NCBI GenBank assembly: GCA_014799565.1
Contig: JAAVHT010000021.1
Span: 88,861-152,860 of the forward strand
Direction of reading: 5' to 3'
From: Clostridiales bacterium
Lineage (GTDB): Bacteria > Bacillota > Clostridia > Oscillospirales > Oscillospiraceae
Length of the DNA: 64,000 nt
Below are positions 39,837-48,028 of this stretch, piece by piece. The first letter of the stretch is position 1. Each line of letters begins with the position of its first letter. Under the pieces are notes generated by a model. That model was not told the origin of the DNA, ran no database searches, and was given only the letters and a program-made list of their open reading frames with translations. Made by a program: the position numbers and the translations under genes.

Positions 39837-41324
39837 ATGAAAAAACGGTTTTTGACGATGTTCCTGGCACTGGCTCTGTGTTTGGGGCTTGCCGTCCCAG
39901 CGTTCGCGACGGACAATGACGCGGCCGTCAGTGGCACCTGCGGGAAATCCACTACTTGGAGCTTTGACAAGGCCACTGGCACGCTGACTATCAGCGGTAC
40001 GGGATCGATAGACTACTTGAGCGGCGGTAAGTTCACGTTCTACTACCCATGGGAGGGTTTCAAGCAAGAGATCAGGAGCGTGAGCATTGAGGAGGGCGTG
40101 ACCTATATCGGTATGTCAGCGTTCGAGACCTGCGCCAACCTGACGCAGGTCAGCATCCCCCAAAGTGTAACAGGCGTAGGCTTATCCGCATTTTCCGGCA
40201 CCCCATGGCTGGAAAACCAAGGCGAATTTGCAATGATCAACGGCATCCTCATCAAATACCAGGGCGGCGCGGAGAAGGTAGCCATTCCTGAGGGTGTGAC
40301 GTCTATCAACCACGCCGCGTTTGCGCAGGACAAAACAATCACTGAGCTAGCTATCCCGGAGGGCGTGACCTCCTTGGGCCGCTCCGCATTTCTTGGGTGT
40401 GATAATCTCGCCCAAATCACCTTTCCCAGCACCCTGCGGGAGGTAGGTGCCGACTGCTTCAGCTACACCAGGTGGCTGGAAAATCAGAGGACGGCGGGGG
40501 ACTTCATTTTGGCCGGCCCCGTGCTGCTGAAGTACCAGGGAAAGGGCGGCAACGTGGCTATCCCCGATGGCGTGGCTTATGTGGAGGGTGCGGCTTTCAC
40601 TTGGTCGTCCTGGTTTCCGTTCGCGGAGGATCTGGAGCTTGACACCCTTACCGTCCCGACCAGTATGTGCGACTTAAACGCAGATTTGGCTTTCTCTGGG
40701 AGCACCCCCAAGAGCGTGATCTATGGGGGCTCCCGTGAACAGTGGAGCATGATAGAAAACACCGCATGGCACGACGGCGCTCAGGTTCCGGTCTACTGTG
40801 CGGACGGAGAAGACCTTACCTATACATTCACCGACGTGCCCAGCTGGTTTGAGAAAGAGGTGGCCTGGGCCGCCCAGAAGGGCATCACCAACGGCTACGG
40901 CGGCAGCACCACCTTCGCCCCCACCATAGACTGCACCCAGATCCAAATCCTCACCATGCTGTGGCGGGCGGAGGACAGGCCCACCAGCGACAACACGGCC
41001 TTCTCCGACCTGGCCGGCGACTATGCCCCCGCCGCCAATTGGGCCTATGACCAGGAAATAATTGATGATTCCTTCCACCCCGACTCCCCCTGCACCCGCG
41101 CCCAGGCCGTGCAGTATATCTGGCAGGCCCTGGGCAAGCAGGAAGCCAAAACAGCCGCCAGCTTCTCCGATGTAGCCGCCGACGCGTCCTATGCCGATGC
41201 GGTGTCCTGGGCCGTGGAGAAGGGTGTGACCAAGGGCTACGGCGGCAGCGACACCTTTGCCCCGGATCGGGTGTGCAATCGTGGTGAGATCGTGGCGTTC
41301 CTCTACCGGGCCTATAACAACTAA
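39837..41324 (+). CDS. Surface protein with BspA-type leucine-rich repeats and three SLH domains
   Basis: 495 residues. A cleavable signal peptide (MKKRFLTMFLALALCLGLAV, cleavage likely after PAFA) is followed by a strand-rich region (about 30-80) and BspA-like LRR units with the recurrent pattern VSIPxSVTxVGxSAF and LAIPEGVTSLGRSAF (about 85-300). Three S-layer homology domains close the protein: TDVPSWFEKEVAWAAQKGITNGYGG, a divergent second unit, and SDVAADASYADAVSWAVEKGVTKGYGG. SLH domains anchor proteins to pyruvylated secondary cell-wall polymer. BspA repeats bind host or matrix proteins in several mucosal bacteria, so an adhesin role is plausible but unproven. ATG after GAAAGGGG. Its codon use is slightly less GC-rich than neighbours. 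Confidence 0.9.
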   Translation: MKKRFLTMFLALALCLGLAVPAFATDNDAAVSGTCGKSTTWSFDKATGTLTISGTGSIDYLSGGKFTFYYPWEGFKQEIRSVSIEEGVTYIGMSAFETCANLTQVSIPQSVTGVGLSAFSGTPWLENQGEFAMINGILIKYQGGAEKVAIPEGVTSINHAAFAQDKTITELAIPEGVTSLGRSAFLGCDNLAQITFPSTLREVGADCFSYTRWLENQRTAGDFILAGPVLLKYQGKGGNVAIPDGVAYVEGAAFTWSSWFPFAEDLELDTLTVPTSMCDLNADLAFSGSTPKSVIYGGSREQWSMIENTAWHDGAQVPVYCADGEDLTYTFTDVPSWFEKEVAWAAQKGITNGYGGSTTFAPTIDCTQIQILTMLWRAEDRPTSDNTAFSDLAGDYAPAANWAYDQEIIDDSFHPDSPCTRAQAVQYIWQALGKQEAKTAASFSDVAADASYADAVSWAVEKGVTKGYGGSDTFAPDRVCNRGEIVAFLYRAYNN

Positions 41325-41334
41325 AGTAACGCAC

Positions 41335-41367
41335 AAAAGGGCCTCCGCCGTGGCGGAGGCCCTTTTA
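41335..41367 (+). terminator. Terminator of the LRR/SLH gene
   Basis: AAAAGGGCCTCCGCC pairs perfectly with GGCGGAGGCCCTTTT around a two-base loop, ten bases after the stop codon. Confidence 0.93.
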
Positions 41368-41396
41368 TTGCGGGCGGCTTTTTTCCGCTTTCCCTC

Positions 41397-41425
41397 TTTA
41401 CGTCCCCAAAACGATGTGATATAAT
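41397..41425 (+). promoter_or_regulatory. Promoter of the DUF1836 gene
   Basis: TTTACG at 41397-41402 and TATAAT at 41420-41425 with a 17-base spacer and TGA extended -10 element. Confidence 0.78.
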
Positions 41426-41453
41426 TCCAGCTATCAGATTGGAGGGACTTTTC

Positions 41454-41987
41454 ATGGAGGAACTGGCCGAACTGAAACAGCAGCTAACCGATCAGCGTCC
41501 AGACGGCTGGGACGATCTGCCCGACATTCCGCTGTACATGGATCAGGTGGTGTCCTACCTGTCCCGGCAGATGATCTCCATTGGCGACGGCGACCCCCTC
41601 ACCTCCGCCATGATCAACAATTACATCAAGGACGGTTTGGTGGAGCGGGCCAATGGGAAAAAATACGGTCAGGAACATCTGGCCTATCTCACCGCCATCA
41701 GCGCCTTGAAGCAGGTCATGTCGGTGCGGGAGATGAAGGTGCTGACCACCGTGGGCCGGGAAATGCGCTCCACGGACAAGCAGTACGAGTATTTCTGCCG
41801 CTATCTGGACGAGGCCATGGCGGACACCGCCGAGCATATCGAGGAGGATATCGCCGACCAGGATCTGCCCAAGCTGGTGCTGGACCTGGCCATGCGCAGC
41901 TACGCCAACGGTCTGGCCTGCCACCGGGCCCTGGCCATTCTGGCCCAGCGCACAGGGCATGAGGATCTTTTGAAAAAGAAAAAGTAA
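41454..41987 (+). CDS. DUF1836-domain protein
   Basis: 177 residues. The DUF1836 pattern is visible: DIPLYMDQVVSYLSRQM, then LTSAMINNYIKDGLVERANGKKYGQEHLAYLTAISALKQVMSVREMKVL, which resembles a MerR-type winged helix followed by a helical region. Proteins of this family are thought to be DNA-binding regulators in Firmicutes, but none is well characterised. The C-terminus ends KKKK. ATG at 41454 with GGAGGG eight bases upstream; an in-frame TTG at 41439 overlaps that site. It is followed by the DegV gene after 52 bases, probably on the same transcript. Confidence 0.85.
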   Translation: MEELAELKQQLTDQRPDGWDDLPDIPLYMDQVVSYLSRQMISIGDGDPLTSAMINNYIKDGLVERANGKKYGQEHLAYLTAISALKQVMSVREMKVLTTVGREMRSTDKQYEYFCRYLDEAMADTAEHIEEDIADQDLPKLVLDLAMRSYANGLACHRALAILAQRTGHEDLLKKKK

Positions 41988-42039
41988 TCTCCGGCCTTGT
42001 GAGGTCGTTAGATGTATCTTAAATTTGGAGGAACTGACC

Positions 42040-42912
42040 ATGAGCAACTATGTCATTATCACCGATTCGTCCTGCGACCTGCCCGACAGCCTGGTGAAGG
42101 AGCTGGAGCTGGAAGTGCTCCCCCTGGCCTTCATCATGGACGGCAAGACCTATCGGAATTACCCGGATAACCGCGAGATGTCCCCCGAGACGTTCTACGG
42201 CAAGCAGAAGGAGGGCCTCATGGCCACCACCAACGCCGTCAACGTGGGCGAGGCCACCGACGCCATCGAGGCTGTCTTGAAGCAGGGGAAGGACGCGCTG
42301 GTGCTGGCCTTCTCCTCGGGGCTGTCCACCACCTACAACTCCTTCAAGATCGCGGCGGACGAGCTGGCGGAGCAGTATCCCGACCGCAAGGTGTACGCCG
42401 TGGACACCCTGTGCGCCTCTCTGGGCCAGGGGATGCTGGTGTACCAGGCGGCCAAGCTGCGCCAGGAGGGCAAGTCCATCGAGGAAGTGCGGGACTGGGT
42501 GGAGGCCAACAAGCTGAACCAGTGCCATTGGTTCACGGTCAACGACCTGTTCTTCCTGAAGAAGGGCGGGCGGGTATCCGCCGCCACCGCCGTGGTGGGC
42601 ACCATGCTCCAGATCAAGCCCGTGATGCACGTGGATAACGAGGGCCACCTCATCAAGGTGGACACCGCCCGGGGCCGCAAGGCGTCCCTCAAGGCCCTGG
42701 TGGACAAGGTGGGCGAGCTGGCGGAGGATCCCGCCTCCCAGACCATGTTTATCAGCAACAGCGACTGCATCGAGGACGCCCAATTCGTGGCGGACGAGGT
42801 CAAAAAGCAGTACGGCACCAAGGAGATCATCATCAACTCCATCGGCCCCGTCATCGGCGCCCACACCGGGCCGGGGTGCGTGGCCCTGTTTTTCATGGGC
42901 AAGCATCGCTGA
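42040..42912 (+). CDS. DegV-family fatty-acid-binding protein
   Basis: 290 residues with the two-domain DegV fold: N-terminal YVIITDSSCDLP, then TTNAVNVGE, VLAFSSGLSTTYNSF (fatty-acid carboxylate-binding Ser), VYAVDTLCASLGQGMLV, and the C-terminal NDLFFLKKGGRVSAATAVVGTMLQIKPV plus GPVIGAHTGPGCVALFF. DegV/FakB proteins present fatty acids to the kinase FakA for phosphorylation and entry into phospholipid synthesis. Start ATG 42040 after TTTGGAGGAAC. No fakA nearby. It ends in a strong terminator. Confidence 0.93.
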   Translation: MSNYVIITDSSCDLPDSLVKELELEVLPLAFIMDGKTYRNYPDNREMSPETFYGKQKEGLMATTNAVNVGEATDAIEAVLKQGKDALVLAFSSGLSTTYNSFKIAADELAEQYPDRKVYAVDTLCASLGQGMLVYQAAKLRQEGKSIEEVRDWVEANKLNQCHWFTVNDLFFLKKGGRVSAATAVVGTMLQIKPVMHVDNEGHLIKVDTARGRKASLKALVDKVGELAEDPASQTMFISNSDCIEDAQFVADEVKKQYGTKEIIINSIGPVIGAHTGPGCVALFFMGKHR

Positions 42913-42931
42913 AAATTCACATAAACCATCA

Positions 42932-42968
42932 AAAACCAGCCTCTTTTCCAGCAAAAGAGGCTGGTTTT
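42932..42968 (+). terminator. Terminator of the degV gene
   Basis: AAAACCAGCCTCTTTT pairs perfectly with AAAAGAGGCTGGTTTT around loop CCAGC. Confidence 0.93.
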
Positions 42969-42998
42969 ATGTTCCACAAAATTTTTTGCCCTCTCCTA

Positions 42999-43027
42999 TT
43001 GACAAACAGGCACAGTCCGTCTATACT
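42999..43027 (+). promoter_or_regulatory. Promoter of the GntR-ABC operon
   Basis: TTGACA at 42999-43004 and TATACT at 43022-43027, 17-base spacer, a near-perfect sigma-A promoter 66 bases before the GntR start. Confidence 0.88.
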
Positions 43028-43028
43028 G

Positions 43029-43047
43029 TGTATATCGTATATATACA
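43029..43047 (+). promoter_or_regulatory. Candidate autoregulatory operator of the GntR protein
   Basis: TGTATAT and ATATACA form a perfect inverted repeat with a five-base centre (CGTAT), immediately downstream of the -10 box. Site size and position fit autorepression by the YtrA-type regulator encoded next. Confidence 0.65.
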
Positions 43048-43092
43048 ATATTTCGGAGGCCGCTGACGAGCGGGCTCCCCAAGAGGTGTACC

Positions 43093-43467
43093 ATGGACAT
43101 CATCATCAGCAATTCCTCCGGCGTGCCGATCTATGAGCAGATCGTCCGCCAGCTGAAAGGGCTCATCCTTTCCGGCCAGCTTCCCGAGGGCGAGGCCCTG
43201 CCCTCCATGCGTCTTCTGGCCCGCGACCTGCGCATCTCCGTCATCACCACCAAACGGGCCTACGAGGAACTGGAGCGGGAGGGTTTTCTCACCACCGTCC
43301 CCGGCAAGGGCTGCTTTGTGGCCGCCCAGAACCGGGAGACAAGGCGGGAGGCTGTGCTGTGCCAAATCGAAGAGCACCTGTCCCAGGCGGTGGACGCCGC
43401 CCGGGCGGGGGCCGTGGGCCTGGAAGAACTCACCGAAATGCTAAACACATTGTATAACGAGGATTAG
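43093..43467 (+). CDS. GntR-family (YtrA subfamily) transcriptional regulator
   Basis: 124 residues. N-terminal winged helix of GntR type: GVPIYEQIVRQLKGLILSGQLPEGEALPSMRLLARDLRISVITTKRAYEELEREGFLTTVPGKGCFVA (about 10-78). The short C-terminal tail (about 45 residues, helical) is the hallmark of the YtrA subfamily, which regulates linked ABC transporter genes. It is followed two bases later by an ABC ATPase gene and then a permease, the classical ytr layout. An inverted repeat in its promoter is the likely binding site. YtrA-type regulators often respond to cell-wall-active compounds. Confidence 0.92.
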   Translation: MDIIISNSSGVPIYEQIVRQLKGLILSGQLPEGEALPSMRLLARDLRISVITTKRAYEELEREGFLTTVPGKGCFVAAQNRETRREAVLCQIEEHLSQAVDAARAGAVGLEELTEMLNTLYNED

Positions 43468-43469
43468 TT

Positions 43470-44318
43470 ATGACAAATTGTATTGAAATCAAGGGGCTGG
43501 CAAAGGAGTACAAAACCTTCACCCTGGGCCCCATCGACCTGACCGTCCCCGGCGGCTCCATCCTGGGCCTCATCGGGGAAAACGGCGCGGGCAAGACCAC
43601 CCTCATCAAGTCCATGCTGGGCATCACCAAGCCCAGTGGCGGTAGCGTCACCCTGCTGGGCACCGACCCCGACCACGCCAAGGAGGACATCGGCGTGGTC
43701 ATGGACGACTGCTTCTTCTCCGAGTACCTGCGGGTGAGGGACGTGAACAGTGTCCTGAGCCATGTGTACAAGGGCTGGGACAAGGGGCTGTTTGCGGACT
43801 ATCTGGACAAATTTGGCCTCTCCGGGGCAAAAAACATCAAGGAGCTGTCCCGGGGAATGCGGATGAAGCTGTCCCTGGCGGCGGCGCTGGCCCACCGGCC
43901 CCGCCTCCTGCTGCTGGACGAGGCCACGGCGGGGCTGGACCCAGTGGTACGGGACGAAATTCTGGACGAGTTCCTAGCCTTCGTCTCCGACGAGGAGCAC
44001 GCCATCCTCATCTCCAGCCACATCACCTCCGACCTGGAAAAGGTGGCGGACTACATCGCCTACCTCCACCAGGGTAAACTGCTGATGTGCGACGAGAAGG
44101 ATATGCTTCTAGAGAGCTACGGGCGGCTTGTGTGTACCAAAGCGGATTTGGAGCAGATAGACCGGGGCTACCTCGTCAGCACCCGGAAAAGCCAGTATTC
44201 CGCCGAGGCCCTCATCCGGCACAAGAGCGATTTCAAGCGCCTCTATCCCCGCCTGACGGTGGAGCCGGTGACACTGGACGAGCTGATGGTATTCGTGGTA
44301 AAGGGGGAGAAAACATGA
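43470..44318 (+). CDS. ABC transporter ATP-binding protein (exporter, YtrB/BcrA-like)
   Basis: 282 residues. Walker A GENGAGKTT, Q-loop region around VVMDDCFF, signature LSRGMRMKLSLAAALAHRP (C-loop in LSRGM form), Walker B LLLLDEATAGLDP, and H-loop SSHITSDLEKVADY. The roughly 70-residue C-terminal extension (CDEKDMLLESYGRLVCTKADLE) is typical of the drug/bacitracin-type ABC-2 exporter ATPases. It begins two bases after the GntR gene and overlaps the permease gene by four bases. Substrate unknown. Confidence 0.92.
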   Translation: MTNCIEIKGLAKEYKTFTLGPIDLTVPGGSILGLIGENGAGKTTLIKSMLGITKPSGGSVTLLGTDPDHAKEDIGVVMDDCFFSEYLRVRDVNSVLSHVYKGWDKGLFADYLDKFGLSGAKNIKELSRGMRMKLSLAAALAHRPRLLLLDEATAGLDPVVRDEILDEFLAFVSDEEHAILISSHITSDLEKVADYIAYLHQGKLLMCDEKDMLLESYGRLVCTKADLEQIDRGYLVSTRKSQYSAEALIRHKSDFKRLYPRLTVEPVTLDELMVFVVKGEKT

Positions 44319-44965
44319 CCGGGCTGGTAATCAAGGATTTTCTCATCCTGCGCAAGAGCCTGCGCAGCTACCTGATGATTCTGGTGATCTACACGGCGAT
44401 CGCCTTTTCCGGCTTCTGGAACGCGTCCTTTATCGGCGGCTTCATGATGGTGATGGTGAGCGTGCTGCCCATGAACGTGTTCGCCTACGATAAGCAGGCC
44501 AAATGGGACACCTACGGCCTGGCCCTGCCGGTGGGGCGCACCAAAACGGTGTGTGCCCGGTATCTCTGCGTCCTGCTCCTGTGCCTGGGCAGCGTGGTCA
44601 TGGCGGCCATGGCCGGGGCGGTGCTGTACGCTATGGGGCGCCTGGAGGAGCCCGCCGAGTTTTTGATCACCTGCGCCCTCATGGGCCTGCTGGCGGTATT
44701 GCTCAACGCGGTCATCCTGCCCTTCCTGTACAAATTCGGCCCGGAGCAGGCCCGGATCGCGCTGTTCGTCCTGATGGGCTTCATCGTGCTGCTGGGCTGG
44801 CTGTTCCTGATCCCGCTGGGGGGCATAGAGTGGCTCAAGACCCTGGGAGAGCCCACCCCCGCCCAAATCGCCTCCATTCCCTTCATTGCAGCAATTGTGG
44901 GCGTTGTCCTGCTGGCAGTGTCTTTCCTGCTGTCCCGGCATTTCTATGGAACAAAAGACGTGTAA
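44315..44965 (+). CDS. ABC-2 type transporter permease
   Basis: 216 residues, six membrane helices. The layout MTGLVIKDFLILRKSLRSYLMILVIY, then FMMVMVSVLPMNVFAYDKQAKWDTYGLALPVGRTKTVCARYL matches the small ABC-2 permease family linked to YtrA regulators (the AYDEKxxWdxyxlsLPvsR-like loop is distinctive). It starts at ATG 44315, overlapping the ATPase stop. Together with the ATPase it would form a homodimeric-permease exporter; substrate is unknown. It ends before a terminator-like hairpin. Confidence 0.9.
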   Translation: MTGLVIKDFLILRKSLRSYLMILVIYTAIAFSGFWNASFIGGFMMVMVSVLPMNVFAYDKQAKWDTYGLALPVGRTKTVCARYLCVLLLCLGSVVMAAMAGAVLYAMGRLEEPAEFLITCALMGLLAVLLNAVILPFLYKFGPEQARIALFVLMGFIVLLGWLFLIPLGGIEWLKTLGEPTPAQIASIPFIAAIVGVVLLAVSFLLSRHFYGTKDV

Positions 44966-44973
44966 ACCACAAG

Positions 44974-44998
44974 CGCCCCGCCGCTGGCGGGGCGTTTG
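44974..44998 (+). terminator. Terminator of the GntR-ABC operon
   Basis: CGCCCCGCC pairs with GGCGGGGCG around loop GCT and is followed by TTTGCTTTG, nine bases after the permease stop. Confidence 0.75.
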
Positions 44999-45083
44999 CT
45001 TTGCCTGTTTTCAGACGTGGGCGGGCAAAACAGCGATGCAAAAATGATGGGCATCGGTGTATAATAGAATCGGAGGTGTTCCC

Positions 45084-45740
45084 ATGAACAAGATCCTGAT
45101 TGCAGAGGATGAACCCCCCATCGCCAACCTGGTCAAAACCGCCCTGGACGGCCCGGACTACCGCTGTACCTGGGCCGCCGACGGCATCGCGGCCGCGGAT
45201 CTGCTGGAGCGGGAGCCCTTTGACCTGGTGCTGCTGGACATCATGCTCCCCGGGGCGGACGGCTACGAGGTGCTGGAATACTGCCGGACACTGGACATAC
45301 CTGTCATCTTCCTCACCGCCAAGGGGACGGTGGAGGATCGGGTACGGGGTCTGCGGCTGGGCGCTGAGGACTACATCACCAAGCCCTTTGAGCTGATGGA
45401 GCTGCTGGCCCGGGTGGAAACGGTGCTGCGCCGGTGCGGCAAGACGGGGCGGGTGCTATCCCTGCCGCCGGACATCGAGATCGACACCGCCGCCCACACG
45501 GTGCGCCGGGGCGGCGCGGCCGTGGCGCTGACTGCCAAGGAGTACGACCTCCTGCTGCTGTTCGTCCAGAATAAAAATATCGCCCTATACCGGGACCGCA
45601 TTTACGAAAAGGTATGGGGGGACGAGTATCTGGGGGACAGCCGCACCGTGGATCTGCACATACAGCGGATGCGCAAGAAACTGGGGCTGGAAAAGCGGCT
45701 GGTGGCAGTATACAAAGTGGGCTACCGATTAGAGGTGTGA
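45084..45740 (+). CDS. OmpR/PhoB-family response regulator
   Basis: 218 residues. Receiver domain with ILIAEDEPPI (acidic pocket), phospho-acceptor Asp in LVLLDIMLPGADGYE at about 53, the Thr in IFLTAKG, and Lys in YITKPFELMELLARV. The C-terminal winged helix (about 125-218) has LTAKEYDLLLLFVQNKNIALYRDRIYEKVWG and SRTVDLHIQRMRKKLGL. It starts ATG 45084 after CGGAGGTG, with a TATAAT at 45060-45065. Its stop is one base before the kinase gene. The pair resembles VanR/VanS-type systems; the VanY-like gene downstream is a candidate target. Confidence 0.94.
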   Translation: MNKILIAEDEPPIANLVKTALDGPDYRCTWAADGIAAADLLEREPFDLVLLDIMLPGADGYEVLEYCRTLDIPVIFLTAKGTVEDRVRGLRLGAEDYITKPFELMELLARVETVLRRCGKTGRVLSLPPDIEIDTAAHTVRRGGAAVALTAKEYDLLLLFVQNKNIALYRDRIYEKVWGDEYLGDSRTVDLHIQRMRKKLGLEKRLVAVYKVGYRLEV

Positions 45741-45741
45741 C

Positions 45742-47151
45742 ATGAAACTGTTTTGGAAGCTTTTTTGCTCCATGGTGTCCGTCACCGTGCTGGCCTGCGC
45801 CCTAGTGGGGTTCTGGCTCATCGACGGGCAGTTCCGCGCCGCCCTCGACCAGGAGGTGGAGTCACTGTACGCGGAGAACGATATGCTCCGCTACGCCCTG
45901 TCCCGGGAAATGGAGGGGAAAACCCTCACCGGCCCGGAGGAGCTCTCCCGATTGGCGGACGGCCTGTCCCTCACCACCGGGGGCCGGACAGTGGCCTTCC
46001 GGCTCAGCGGCGGGGACGGTACGGCCTTATATGATAAGGGCGGGCTTTTCTTTCTGAAGGCCGGCCCGTTGATTTCCGGCCTGGGCCTGGACCGGCGGGG
46101 CTGGCGGCTGGAGCAGGGGGCGGGCCGCTCCCTCCTCCACGGGGCCAGCGCCATGACGCTGCTGGGCGAGACGGTGTATTTGGAAAACTGCCGGGACGTC
46201 ACCGCCCTGTTTTTCCAGCGCTCCGCCCAGTACCGGAGCTTTTTCTACGTGATGCTGGCCCTCATCGCCGGGGTGGGGCTGCTGTCGCTGCTGGTATCCC
46301 ACCTGATCCTGCGGCCGCTGGGACGGATATCCGCCGCCGCACGGCGTCTGGCGGACGGCGAACTGGGCCAGCGGGTGGCCGTGACCAGCGATGACGAGCT
46401 GGGCGCCCTCTCCGCCGACTTTAACGCCATGGCCCAGCGGATCGAGGGGCAGATGGAGGCCCTCGCCGACGCCGCCCGGCGGGAAAAGGAGTTCACCGGC
46501 AGCTTTGCCCATGAGATCAAAACGCCCCTCACCTCCATCATCGGTTACGCGGAGCTGCTCCAGTCTCGCGATCATACGTCGGAACAGGTGCGGGAGAGCG
46601 CCGGGTATATCTTCCGGGAGGGGCGGCGGCTGGAGGCCCTGTCGGGCAAGCTGATGGAGCTGATCGTGCTGGATGAGCGGGACTTTCCCCTGCGCCCGGT
46701 GCCCATGGGCGCATTCCTGGAGCGGACGGGGAACGCCCTGCGTCCCGCCATGGAGCGGGCGGGCATTCGGCTGACACTGGACGCCGAGGCGGCCTCCGCC
46801 CTGATCGAGCCTGACCTGATGGAGACAGTATGCCTCAATCTGCTGGACAACGCCCGGAAGGCCACCCCCTCCGGCGGAAAAATTACCCTCACCGGGCGGG
46901 CCGAGGGGGGCGGCTATCTCATCCAGGTATCGGACACCGGCAAGGGTATCCCGGCGGACGAGCTGGGCCGCATCACCGAGCCGTTTTACATGGTGGACAA
47001 GTCCCGCTCGCGGGCCCAGGGGGGCGCGGGGCTGGGGCTGGCGCTGTGCCAGCGGATCGTGAAACTCCACGGCGGGACACTGGAGTTTGAGAGCGTCTTG
47101 GGCCAAGGCACCACGGCGAAGATTCATCTGAAGGGAGGGACGGAGGCATGA
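45742..47151 (+). CDS. Sensor histidine kinase (HAMP-HisKA-HATPase)
   Basis: 469 residues. Two membrane helices (about 7-28 and 165-188) bracket an external sensor domain of about 135 residues of unknown ligand. Then HAMP (about 190-240, RPLGRISAAARRLADGELGQRV), HisKA with the phospho-His in FAHEIKTPLTSIIGYAELL at about 257, and HATPase with N-box NLLDNARKATP, G1 VSDTGKGIP and G2 GGAGLGLALC. A complete class I kinase, encoded one base after its response regulator; its stop overlaps the next gene as ATGA. Confidence 0.94.
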   Translation: MKLFWKLFCSMVSVTVLACALVGFWLIDGQFRAALDQEVESLYAENDMLRYALSREMEGKTLTGPEELSRLADGLSLTTGGRTVAFRLSGGDGTALYDKGGLFFLKAGPLISGLGLDRRGWRLEQGAGRSLLHGASAMTLLGETVYLENCRDVTALFFQRSAQYRSFFYVMLALIAGVGLLSLLVSHLILRPLGRISAAARRLADGELGQRVAVTSDDELGALSADFNAMAQRIEGQMEALADAARREKEFTGSFAHEIKTPLTSIIGYAELLQSRDHTSEQVRESAGYIFREGRRLEALSGKLMELIVLDERDFPLRPVPMGAFLERTGNALRPAMERAGIRLTLDAEAASALIEPDLMETVCLNLLDNARKATPSGGKITLTGRAEGGGYLIQVSDTGKGIPADELGRITEPFYMVDKSRSRAQGGAGLGLALCQRIVKLHGGTLEFESVLGQGTTAKIHLKGGTEA

Positions 47152-47939
47152 AGCTGGTGAAAAAGTGGCTGTTCCCGGTTTTGACCTGCCTGATCGTGGC
47201 GGGGGCGGCGGTGCTACCCGCCCGCGTCTCCCAGGCCAGGGACGCCCGCCAGTTCGGGCAGATTCACACGGAGGAGCTGAAGGCGGACGCCCTGCCAGTC
47301 TATGCACCCCTCAGCCTGGCCGACCGCATGGTGCTGTTCACCGACCGGTATTCCGCACAGCACCCCATCCTGTCCTCCGATGAGGGGGCCTACGCCGATA
47401 CTCTCACAAAGCTGCAGCAGGCGCAGATGGTTCAGGAACTGTTGACCGGGTCGGGCATTGTCCCCGAGTGGGTTTTTGAGGACTTTGACCCCTACGAACA
47501 TCTCACTGTCTCGCGCCTTTTGCTCTGGGATCCGGCGGAGGGGGCGGCTGCCCAGGAACCCTCCGTTTTTTACCTCTTCCACTGGACGTATTACACAACG
47601 CCCCACAACAAGTCCCTGACGGTGAACGTAGACGGGGAGACCGGCCTGCCCATTGAAGTCATTGTTTTTGACACCAATATGTCCCAGTGGTTCCCCTATG
47701 GCTGGGACGAGCTCCATGACATGGCGAACCGGTATTTTGAAATGATGGGCCTGGTTGACGGCCTGGACATCGAGCCCATGGAGCCGGCAGAGCCGGATTC
47801 CAAAAACTATCTCGCCCTCTATTATTCTGTCATCGGCACCAACCTGCACTACTCGGTATCACGCAATCCCACCTCCCTGGGCATTTCGCTGGAACTCAAT
47901 CAGAACGAGACGGATTTCAGCGGCCTCTATGACGGCTGA
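47148..47939 (+). CDS. Exported or membrane-anchored protein of unknown function
   Basis: 263 residues with an N-terminal signal-anchor (MKLVKKWLFPVLTCLIVAGAAVL) and an otherwise soluble external domain, no lipobox. No recognised family; sequence is rich in aromatic and acidic residues (WVFEDFDPYEH, FYLFHWTYYTT, SLTVNVDGETGLPIEVIVFDT), the last segment resembling a PepSY-like or beta-rich ligand domain. Its ATG overlaps the kinase stop, so it is translated with the sensor and may help sense the signal or be the output. It is followed by a separate VanY-like gene. Confidence 0.72.
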   Translation: MKLVKKWLFPVLTCLIVAGAAVLPARVSQARDARQFGQIHTEELKADALPVYAPLSLADRMVLFTDRYSAQHPILSSDEGAYADTLTKLQQAQMVQELLTGSGIVPEWVFEDFDPYEHLTVSRLLLWDPAEGAAAQEPSVFYLFHWTYYTTPHNKSLTVNVDGETGLPIEVIVFDTNMSQWFPYGWDELHDMANRYFEMMGLVDGLDIEPMEPAEPDSKNYLALYYSVIGTNLHYSVSRNPTSLGISLELNQNETDFSGLYDG

Positions 47940-48028
47940 AAAGATGGCACTTTGATGCAAAAACGCCCGAATTTCGACGGCGGCCCATGGTAAGCTGGGA
48001 ATACAGCCGATACAAAGGAGTGTTCCCC

